Part shown: positions 1-5,459 of the stretch, in pieces
Numbering within the stretch: the first letter of the stretch is position 1
Layout: each line of letters opens with the position of its first letter
From: Planctomycetota bacterium
GTDB taxonomy: Bacteria > Planctomycetota > Planctomycetia > Pirellulales > Pirellulaceae
Assembly (NCBI GenBank): GCA_026692885.1
Contig: JAPLNJ010001063.1
Coordinates: forward strand, 1 to 7,393
DNA: 7,393 bases
Direction of reading: 5' to 3'
Translations under genes and position numbers: made by a program
The notes under the pieces: generated by a model
Databases searched by the model: none
Seen by the model: only the letters and a program-made list of their open reading frames with translations
Told to the model about the DNA's origin: nothing

Positions 1-215
1 TGACTACATTGGCGTGATGACTACATTGGCGTGATGACTACATTGGCGTGATGACTACATTGGCGTGATGACTACATTGGCGTGATGACTACATTGGCGT
101 GATGACTACATTGGCGTGATGACTACTTGGCGTGATGACTACTTGGCGTGATGACTACTTGGCGTGATGACTACTTGGCGTGATGACTACTTGGCGTGAT
201 GACTACTTGGCGTGA
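1..215. repeat. Tandem array of 16/17-bp half-REP units
   Basis: Seven perfect copies of the 17-bp unit TGACTACATTGGCGTGA (1-119) are followed without interruption by six perfect copies of a 16-bp version lacking one A, TGACTACTTGGCGTGA (120-215). A decayed copy follows at about 216-233. The reverse complement of the unit contains GTAGTCATCACG, which is the GTAG tetranucleotide plus the 5' stem arm of the REP hairpins at 928-956 and 1002-1030, so the array is built from half a REP. The clean split into two blocks suggests that one base was lost in one unit and the two versions then spread separately by slippage or unequal exchange. There are no spacers. The array starts at base 1, so its true length is unknown. 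Confidence 0.95.
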
Positions 216-234
216 CGACTACACTGACGACGGC

Positions 235-240
235 AGGAGA
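235..240 (+). promoter_or_regulatory. Shine-Dalgarno of the RAYT gene
   Basis: AGGAGA lies six bases before the ATG at 247. It favours that start over in-frame GTG/ATG codons at 196 and 199, which lie inside the tandem repeats and have no ribosome binding site of their own. Confidence 0.6.
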
Positions 241-246
241 GCATCC

Positions 247-915
247 ATGAGTGACGTACGGGAGCGAATCCAGGTTTTTGATCCCAAGCAAGAGGTCTTG
301 GTCGTTCATCGCCGCCTGCCGCATTGGGCCCAGGCGGGAACGATCTGCTACATCACATTCCGCACCGACGATTCCTTGCCCAAGCCGGTCATGGAACGCT
401 GGCTGCGGGAACGCAATGCGTTCCTGCGCCTGCACCAGATTGACCCGTTCGCTCTCGGCTGGCGTCAACGGCTGGAAGAGTTGGATCCCAAGATCAAGAA
501 CGCGTTCGACCGCGATTTCTCAGAAAAGTGGCATGACAACTTGGATAACTGTCACGGCGCGTGCGTGCTACGACGGCCGGAACTCGGCAAGATCGTCGCT
601 GAGAGTCTACAGAAGTTCGACGGAGAACGTTACGAACTAACCGATTTCATCGTCATGCCGAATCATGCGCACGTACTAGCGGCGTTCCCGGACGAGAAAT
701 CGATGTTGGCTCAGTGCGAATCTTGGAAGCACTACACGGCGGGCAAGATCAACAGGGCGTTGGGACAACGCAGGCGATTCTGGCAGCAGGACGGTTTTGA
801 CCACTTGGTCCGGTCGCCGGAGCAGTTCGAGTACCTGCGACGATACATCGCGGACAATTCGCAGAAGGCCAAGCTGCGCCCCGGAGAATTCATCCATTAT
901 TCGAAGGCAATGTAG
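247..915 (+). CDS. REP-associated tyrosine transposase (RAYT), Y1/HUH superfamily
   Basis: This 222-aa protein is a single-strand DNA transposase-like nuclease of the IS200/IS605-related Y1 (Transposase_17) group. Seen in the sequence: an N-terminal LPHW..AG...YITFR block (residues 24-39) typical of RAYTs; the metal-binding HUH motif in IVMPNHAHVL (135-144, H140 and H142); FWQQDGFDHLVRS (178-190); and a C-terminal helix FEYLRRYIADNSQKAKL (194-210) that should carry the catalytic tyrosine, Y196 or Y200. By family knowledge, such enzymes nick and join single-stranded REP/BIME hairpins next to a GTAG-like tetranucleotide. The gene is flanked on both sides by matching half-REP repeats, and its stop codon TAG (913-915) is the TAG of a repeat GTAG. 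The reading frame is intact, so it may be active. The usual NP of the YI..NP motif is NS here. The family call is firm; activity is inferred. Confidence 0.9.
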   Translation: MSDVRERIQVFDPKQEVLVVHRRLPHWAQAGTICYITFRTDDSLPKPVMERWLRERNAFLRLHQIDPFALGWRQRLEELDPKIKNAFDRDFSEKWHDNLDNCHGACVLRRPELGKIVAESLQKFDGERYELTDFIVMPNHAHVLAAFPDEKSMLAQCESWKHYTAGKINRALGQRRRFWQQDGFDHLVRSPEQFEYLRRYIADNSQKAKLRPGEFIHYSKAM

Positions 916-942
916 TCATCACGCCAATGTAGTCATCACGCT
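909..942. repeat. Two inverted half-REP units at the 3' end of the RAYT gene
   Basis: Two tandem 17-bp units (AATGTAGTCATCACGCC at 909-925, then the same with its last base changed at 926-942) are inverted relative to the array at 1-215. Bases 919-935 are the exact reverse complement of the left 17-bp unit. The first unit encodes the last residue and the stop codon of the transposase gene. The second runs straight into the first full REP hairpin, which shows how the array unit and the REP are related. Confidence 0.9.
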
Positions 943-1030
943 CCGCCGTGATGACATCCGTCGGCTCCGCTGCGTCCACAAAGGCGGTGAACCGCCGCCT
1001 TTGTCATCACGGCGGAGCGTGATGACTACA
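928..1030. repeat. BIME-like pair of inverted REP hairpins
   Basis: Bases 928-956 and 1002-1030 are perfect 29-bp inverted copies of each other. Each forms its own hairpin: stem TCATCACG / CGTGATGA (8 bp) around a 6-base loop, CTCCGC on the left and GCGGAG on the right. The left copy has GTAG directly 5' of the stem; the right copy has the same on the opposite strand. This matches the REP layout used by RAYTs, where a GTAG-type tetranucleotide precedes an imperfect palindrome, and two facing REPs make a BIME. Its position just behind the RAYT gene makes it a likely substrate of that enzyme. Confidence 0.85.
978..1004. other. Hairpin between the two REPs
   Basis: ACAAAGGCGG (978-987) pairs perfectly with CCGCCTTTGT (995-1004) around a 7-base loop. 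It is a 10-bp GC-rich stem in the spacer of the REP pair. It has no T-run beyond the TTT inside the stem, so it is a weak candidate terminator for the transposase gene and more likely the central stem of a long REP cruciform. Confidence 0.6.
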
Positions 1031-1106
1031 ATGCGGGAGAGACTCATGACCGTTTTCAGCAGGATTGACTTTGTCGTCGCCCCGACCAGCAGAATCAGAG
1101 GCGGAA

Positions 1107-1466
1107 ATGTCTGAATACGCCTTCGTGGAAAAACCGTTCCTCGATCAACTGACCGCCTTGGATTGGCAGGTCATTGACCAAGGGCAGGGCGTTCCCACGA
1201 ATCCTGCCAAAAGCCTGCGCACCAGCTTCCGTGAGCTTGTTCTGAAAGACGTTTTCTACGGCAGCGTCCGAGCCATCAACACCACGTCTGACGGGAAACC
1301 GTGGCTCACCGGCACAAATCAAAGGGGTCAGGACTCATTGTTTGCGAATTCTTCCAACAATCGCATCTGCGGTCGGCCGCGGGGGCGGAGCGTGGATGCC
1401 AAACCCAGTCGCTGGGCAGTCGATTCGACCGCGGAAATAGTCGATTCCCTTCACGTGACGCCGTAA
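1107..1466 (+). pseudogene. hsdR: Truncated type I restriction enzyme R subunit (5' fragment)
   Basis: Translation from ATG 1107 begins MSEYAFVEKPFLDQL and continues with QVIDQGQGVP and PAKSLRTSFRELVLKDVF, then VRAINTTSDGKPWLT. I recognise this as the extreme N-terminus of HsdR, the motor/nuclease subunit of type I restriction-modification, a protein usually of about 750-1100 aa. Resemblance stops after residue 68 (base 1310). The frame then runs through unrelated sequence to a TAA at 1464-1466, so the nuclease and helicase domains are absent and it cannot work as HsdR. A short upstream frame ends at a TGA (1112-1114) overlapping the start, as a preceding hsd gene might, but too little of it remains to identify. 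No hsdM or hsdS is visible. The loss fits insertion or deletion at about 1310. Confidence 0.7.
1321..1336. other. GGGGTCAGGACTC-type junction motif at the hsdR breakpoint
   Basis: AAAGGGGTCAGGACTC begins about ten bases after the last codon that looks like HsdR. From memory, sequences of the form GGGGTCAGG(A/T)CTC recur in environmental bacterial genomes near RAYT/Y1 transposase elements, so this may be the end of a former mobile element that truncated hsdR. The association is recalled rather than tested; the sequence itself shows only the motif and the abrupt end of homology. Bases 1337-1446 hold no gene I can recognise. Confidence 0.3.
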
Positions 1467-1598
1467 AGGATTTTGGTAGCCGAATTCGCCAGAATTCCGG
1501 CGCTTGGCGTGAATCCCCGAAGTCTGGCGACTTTGGCTACGACGTACGTGCCGGTTCTTGCCCGCGTCAAAATCCTTAACGGCGTTGCCCTTCACGTG
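1447..1598. mobile_element. MITE-like palindromic element with 11-bp direct repeats
   Basis: CCCTTCACGTG occurs at 1447-1457 and again in the same orientation at 1588-1598. Just inside lies an inverted repeat of 17 bp with one mismatch (1459-1475, CGCCGTAAAGGATTTTG; 1568-1584). Inside that is a second inverted repeat of 18 bp with two mismatches (1476-1493 and 1523-1540). The layout of direct repeats, inverted ends and no coding capacity is that of a small non-autonomous element with target duplication. The direct repeats could instead be part of the repeat family, since CACGTG recurs at 1645-1650. Confidence 0.5.
1476..1540. repeat. 65-bp planctomycete-type palindromic repeat
   Basis: GTAGCCGAATTCGCCAGA (1476-1493) and TCTGGCGACTTTGGCTAC (1523-1540) are inverted with two mismatches and flank a 29-base centre. 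The arms begin and end in GTAGCC/GGCTAC. I recall this arm as a common dispersed repeat in planctomycete genomes, but that needs a search. Its outer GTAG resembles the tetranucleotide of the RAYT-linked REPs, though the stem is different. Confidence 0.6.
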
Positions 1599-1600
1599 GA

Positions 1601-1642
1601 CCGGTCTCTCCGAGACCGGATTTCGCGTCTCGGAGAGACGCG
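1601..1642. repeat. Twin hairpins that are also complementary to each other
   Basis: Hairpin A is CCGGTCTC / GAGACCGG with a 3-base loop (1601-1619). Hairpin B is CGCGTCTC / GAGACGCG with a 3-base loop (1624-1642). In addition GTCTCTCCGAGAC (1604-1616) is the exact reverse complement of 1627-1639, so the two can refold into one 13-bp stem. CACGTG palindromes flank the pair at 1593-1598 and 1645-1650. It lies about 75 bp past the end of the minus-strand operon and could stop transcription there, but there is no T-run. It also looks like a dispersed repeat. Confidence 0.65.
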
Positions 1643-1715
1643 ACCACGTGGAAGCGATGCCGGATGACCGATGCGGTGATGGTCCACTTTGCTAGGCTCT
1701 TCCGCCACGGGCGTC

Positions 1716-2363
1716 TTACCGCAATTCCTTGATCCGCACATTGCGATACCAGACCGGCAAGCCCTCGTCCTGGAAGCCAATATAGCCTTCCAGCGGACGG
1801 TCCTTCACGGCGGATTTGGCAAGGTCCAGGTCGATCGCCTGTTCGCCGTTGAAGACGACTTTCAGCTGGGTCCCCTGGCAGGTGATGACGTAACGATTCC
1901 ATTCCCCCGCGGGTTTGGCCATGTTCTTGGTAGGCCCCACCGTGCCGATCACGCCGCCGCAGTCATGCTCGCCCAACGGCTCTTTCTTATCGTGCGAGTC
2001 CAGAATCTGGATCTCGAAGCCGCTGCTCACCTGACTCTTCGGGTCCCCGACGCGCAGGAACACTCCCGAGTTACCGCCCTTGTTGAGCTTGAATTCCAGG
2101 TCGAGGACGAAATCCTTGTACTTGCGCGCGGTCGTCAGGTAGGCGTCGTAGCGAGTCCAGCCGTGCTCTCCCGCCCGCGGATGGAGCGCCACCGCGCCGC
2201 CTTCCTCCACGATCCAGTTACCGGTTGTGTTCCAGCCCGACAGATCCTTGCCGTTGAGCAACGGAACGAAGCCGTCGTCCGCGCCAGACGTGGTTGCCGC
2301 CAGCAACAAGACACACGCCAAAAAACTGCCGCAGACCAAGTCACGCAGGTTCAACGAAATCAT
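1716..2363 (-). CDS. Secreted DUF1080 / 3-keto-disaccharide hydrolase family protein
   Basis: This 215-aa exported protein belongs to the DUF1080 family (Pfam 3-keto-disaccharide hydrolase), a concanavalin-like beta-sandwich fold. Family members studied so far cleave 3-keto-glycosides. Seen: a hydrophobic signal segment (about residues 9-24) with likely cleavage near TTSGA-DD (28); the family opening GFVPLLNGKDLSGW (31-44); NSGVFLRVGDP (98-108); GFEIQILDSH (115-124); GEWNRYVI (153-160); and the closing GYIGFQDEG with VWYRNVRIKEL (193-214). Length is normal and the frame is intact. GGAG about nine bases before the ATG supports the start. It is the last gene of the apparent operon, 42 bp behind the cytochrome gene. 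Its pairing with an exported Gfo/Idh/MocA oxidoreductase supports a role in 3-keto sugar processing. The exact substrate is unknown. Confidence 0.88.
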   Translation of the reverse strand: MISLNLRDLVCGSFLACVLLLAATTSGADDGFVPLLNGKDLSGWNTTGNWIVEEGGAVALHPRAGEHGWTRYDAYLTTARKYKDFVLDLEFKLNKGGNSGVFLRVGDPKSQVSSGFEIQILDSHDKKEPLGEHDCGGVIGTVGPTKNMAKPAGEWNRYVITCQGTQLKVVFNGEQAIDLDLAKSAVKDRPLEGYIGFQDEGLPVWYRNVRIKELR

Positions 2364-2405
2364 TTTGCACGCTCCTTTTCTGGATTGGGGTTTTCTCTAC
2401 CAGTA

Positions 2406-5375
2406 CTACCGATCATCCGAGCGGGGCCTAGTATCCCACACGGGCTGTCCGCCGACCATATCCAGCCGGGGCTTCTGGCGGATGATCTGTTGAATCGGTT
2501 CGAACGTCTTCAGGATCGCTTGGTAGTCGGGGTCGGTTGTGGAGGCAAAGACCGCTTGGCCGCAGGCTTCGGTACCGCCCGCCGACTTGGCCAAGGGGGC
2601 CAGCAGAAAACTGTTCAGCTGCGGGTTGGTGATCCGGGTGTAGAACTTCCGCGGCAGGCCCTGCGAGTGACACTGCTGGCAGCGATTCTTCGCCACCCGA
2701 TCCAGGACCGCATCCAACGCCTCGGGCATCAGCCGCCGACAGCCCATGGTCCGCGGATAGTCGGGGGCCGATGACGGATAGTAGGGCACGTTCAAATCGA
2801 TCCAGGCCATGATTCGGCGCTGGCCGTCGGGATCGACTCGACAGCGAGGTTTGCCGTCCGCGTCGGGATGTCCGCTGAGCACGATGTCGGCCAGCTTGCT
2901 TCTTGGCGAGCCCCAGGTTTTCGGTTCGACCATCAGGATGTTGTAGTCCGCGCCGTTGATCGTGGCGATCCAGCTGGTGTACGGACTGCGGCCTTCGTCG
3001 CGGCTGTTGATCCGCACGTTGTGCTCGCTGGGATTCCGCTCGCCCAGCGTGCCCTTGCGGGCCAGGATGTCGTAGGACACGTTGAAGATGTCGGTCCGGT
3101 CGCCGCTGAGGTCGACTTCCAGGGGAGCCGCACGCGCGTTGTGGCATTCCACGCAGTGGCGATCGAGCACCGGCTGTACGACTTCCGCATAGCTGAAACC
3201 CCGCACGCCCCACGAAGGCGGAACCAGTTCCTGCGGGGCGGGAGCATGATGCACGGCGCGGCTGTGACTGAGCTGCGGCGCATCCGCCTGGGAGTTCCGG
3301 TCCACATGGCAGCCGACGCAGCCCTGCACTTCGCCGGGCATCAGGTGCGTGAAGGTGCGCATCCGCTGCACCGCTCGGCCCTGTTCGTCCAGCGCCAGGA
3401 AGTAGATCGGTATCTCGGCGGGCACTTGGAAACAGGCGGAACCATCCTCGGCCACGTTCGCGTAGCCCCAGACTCTCTTGGGCGAGTACGTCGCGCCGCA
3501 GGACACCAGCGGGAACTGGTAGCCAAATGCGGTGTTGGCTGCGTAACCCTGGCAGAACGGCACGTCGTGGATCAACGGTGTGAACGTGCTCTTCTCGATC
3601 TCCTGCACCACGCAGATCTGCTTGATTTCGCCGGGCTGGACATAGCCTTCCAGTCCGCGGTACACATTACCCAGCACCACCGTGGCCCACGGGCCTGCGG
3701 GATCTTTCGGCAAGGTGGACGGAAGCACCGGCGACTGCGCGCGCGGTCGGACCGGTTGGGCACTGTAGAAGCCGAGTCCGCCCTTGGCCTTCAGCAACAC
3801 CGACCGCTCCGTGGCGTCGTAGTCCCGCAGTTCCAGGTTGCCGTTGCGCGAGACCAGGTAGCAGGCGGCGTCCACGGGAAAAGGCGTCTCGTAGGGACCC
3901 TGCAGACCGTTGCCGTAGACTCCGGCCACGCGATAGATATCGACTTCCGACGTGACGTTCCGCACACTCTCCCGCGCATTGGCGCCGCGCCGCGGGTCCA
4001 GGATGCAGATGCCGCCTCGACAACTGCCATTGTGGTTTGTCGCCAAGGCCAGCACCTGGGCGGTGCCCGGAATGGCCCGCCCCTGCATGAACGTGCCGGG
4101 CGACAGCATGCGGTTCTTGAAGAAGCCGCTCAACCCCGTGCCGTCTGGATTGATTGCCCATAGGCTTTGGATCGGACAGGCACCCCGATCGACATATTCC
4201 CAGCGGGTGTAGAGCAGGCGTCCGTCGTTGAGCACGGACGGTGTGAAATCCATCAGGTAGTTTGACGACAGTCGCTGCGGGTGCGAGCCGTCCCGTTCCA
4301 TGCGATACAGCACGGGCGAGGTGACGATGAAGCAGTACGCATAGGCCGGTTTGCGATCGGAGATGAAGGCAATCCCGCCATCCGGCAGCCAGCAAGCATT
4401 CAGGTTATTGCACGGGTCGTGGGTCAACTGCGTCAATCCCGTGCCGTCGAGGCGGATACGATAGACCTGATAATTGGCGTCCGGAACGCTCCGGTCGTGT
4501 TCCTGCTCCTGATTGGTCAGCGAGGTGCGCAGGACTTGGCCCTGGCGGTTCCAGGAGAAGACCACTTCTTGACCGTCGGGGGACAGTTCCGCATCGAGGA
4601 TCATGCCTGTGGGGGAAGCCACGAGTTCGCGCAGCGCACCGGTGGCTGGCGAGTAGACGTAGAGTCCGCCGCCCGGCTGAAACCCTTCGGCGTGGTAGGT
4701 GTAGACATGCGACGTGTTCAGGGCTTGGCGTTGGATCACCAGCAACTCGTGGAAGCCCAGCGCCCCGGCCAGCAGCAGCTGCTTCAGCTGGCCGGAAGAG
4801 GGCAGGCCGAGAAACCGCTCCAATTGGATCGCGGAGGGGCTGGATGCGTAGACCGCGATCTCCGAAGCGCCGCCGTTGTAGGGGCCGTAGGAGTTGAGGA
4901 ACTTCAGTCGCACCTGCTGCACGCTGCGCGGCTCCAGACGAATTCGCTGCGGGCCGTGCAGCATCTGAAACGTGCCCCGGGCCGTCGGCGTGGTCTCGGC
5001 GTCCAAGTACACCTCGTAGTCCTTCCAGCATTCTTCGAGCACTTGGCCCGTGCGGCCGAAGTACACGATCTCGGCGACGGTCACTGGCTGTGGCCATTGA
5101 AGCGTGAACTCGCCATGATCGCCCACCTCGTGCCGACGGATGCACCAGGCCTGCTGGAGGTCATCCTTGCACTCCGCATCCGGCACTTTGCCGTCCACGG
5201 CATACCGTGCGGCGTAGGCCTCGCTCCACTCCGAACTCGCCCAGACTTTCGCCCGCGGGGCCAGATTCTCCGGCTCAGCGGCGTTATCCGGCGCGGCGGC
5301 CCGCGAGTTGTTTACCAACGCCATGCTCAGGATCAGTCCGGCGAAACTTGCCCAGCGGCCGAAGGATGCGTGCAT
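2406..5375 (-). CDS. Exported discoidin-like / beta-propeller / triheme cytochrome c protein (hydrazine synthase alpha-like)
   Basis: This is a 989-aa protein. Seen in order: a signal peptide (about 1-27, hydrophobic core then NNSRAAA); an F5/8 type C (discoidin)-like beta-sandwich (about 37-177); a PD40/TolB-type propeller region (about 235-545) with blade motifs such as DAELSPDGQEVVFSW (261-275), VYRIRLDGTGLTQLTHD (304-320) and LYRMERDGSHPQRLS (356-370); and a cytochrome c part with three CXXCH sites, CVGCH (686-690), CVECH (741-745) and CQQCH (899-903). The stretch from propeller to first heme resembles the middle domain of hydrazine synthase alpha. Planctomycetes that do not perform anammox carry many such paralogues of unknown role, so hydrazine chemistry should not be assumed. 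GGAGGA just before the ATG supports the start. It sits between the oxidoreductase (84 bp upstream) and DUF1080 (42 bp downstream). Periplasmic electron transfer or sugar-linked redox is a reasonable inference. Confidence 0.85.
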   Translation of the reverse strand: MHASFGRWASFAGLILSMALVNNSRAAAPDNAAEPENLAPRAKVWASSEWSEAYAARYAVDGKVPDAECKDDLQQAWCIRRHEVGDHGEFTLQWPQPVTVAEIVYFGRTGQVLEECWKDYEVYLDAETTPTARGTFQMLHGPQRIRLEPRSVQQVRLKFLNSYGPYNGGASEIAVYASSPSAIQLERFLGLPSSGQLKQLLLAGALGFHELLVIQRQALNTSHVYTYHAEGFQPGGGLYVYSPATGALRELVASPTGMILDAELSPDGQEVVFSWNRQGQVLRTSLTNQEQEHDRSVPDANYQVYRIRLDGTGLTQLTHDPCNNLNACWLPDGGIAFISDRKPAYAYCFIVTSPVLYRMERDGSHPQRLSSNYLMDFTPSVLNDGRLLYTRWEYVDRGACPIQSLWAINPDGTGLSGFFKNRMLSPGTFMQGRAIPGTAQVLALATNHNGSCRGGICILDPRRGANARESVRNVTSEVDIYRVAGVYGNGLQGPYETPFPVDAACYLVSRNGNLELRDYDATERSVLLKAKGGLGFYSAQPVRPRAQSPVLPSTLPKDPAGPWATVVLGNVYRGLEGYVQPGEIKQICVVQEIEKSTFTPLIHDVPFCQGYAANTAFGYQFPLVSCGATYSPKRVWGYANVAEDGSACFQVPAEIPIYFLALDEQGRAVQRMRTFTHLMPGEVQGCVGCHVDRNSQADAPQLSHSRAVHHAPAPQELVPPSWGVRGFSYAEVVQPVLDRHCVECHNARAAPLEVDLSGDRTDIFNVSYDILARKGTLGERNPSEHNVRINSRDEGRSPYTSWIATINGADYNILMVEPKTWGSPRSKLADIVLSGHPDADGKPRCRVDPDGQRRIMAWIDLNVPYYPSSAPDYPRTMGCRRLMPEALDAVLDRVAKNRCQQCHSQGLPRKFYTRITNPQLNSFLLAPLAKSAGGTEACGQAVFASTTDPDYQAILKTFEPIQQIIRQKPRLDMVGGQPVWDTRPRSDDR

Positions 5376-5399
5376 GTTCTCCTCCCAGGGTTTGCGAAG

Positions 5400-5421
5400 A
5401 CGTTGGTGAAAACACCGACGT
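5400..5421. other. Hairpin in the oxidoreductase-cytochrome gap
   Basis: ACGTTGGTG (5400-5408) and CACCGACGT (5413-5421) form a 9-bp stem with one mismatch around AAAA. On the transcribed minus strand the loop is UUUU and the mismatch is C-A. It lies between two genes of the same operon, so it could trim or tune the mRNA. There is no T-run for a terminator. It may be chance. Confidence 0.3.
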
Positions 5422-5459
5422 GGGGAATGCTGCGGAAGGCAGGATCAGGATAGCACATG

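Noticed and set aside
1..215. CRISPR array
   Set aside because: The units are directly adjacent with no unique spacers, are only 16-17 bp long, and no cas gene is nearby.
196..246. Longer N-terminus of the transposase starting inside the tandem repeats
   Set aside because: The extra residues are encoded by repeat DNA, there is no ribosome binding site before 196, and AGGAGA stands right before the ATG at 247.
1335..1595. Minus-strand 86-aa ORF
   Set aside because: It runs across the palindromic repeats at 1447-1584 and has no recognisable motif; the open frame is explained by repeat DNA.
1689..2774. Plus-strand ORF of 361 codons
   Set aside because: It lies antisense to the DUF1080 and cytochrome genes, has no recognisable domain, and is a by-product of GC-rich third positions.
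2406..5375. Evidence for an anammox organism
   Set aside because: Similarity to hydrazine synthase alpha is shared by many planctomycete proteins. The other hydrazine synthase subunits are absent, and the neighbours are sugar-metabolism genes.
2868..5453. Two long plus-strand ORFs (2868-4163 and 4281-5453)
   Set aside because: Both are mirror frames of the 989-aa cytochrome-propeller gene, whose translation shows clear domains and heme motifs; these show none.
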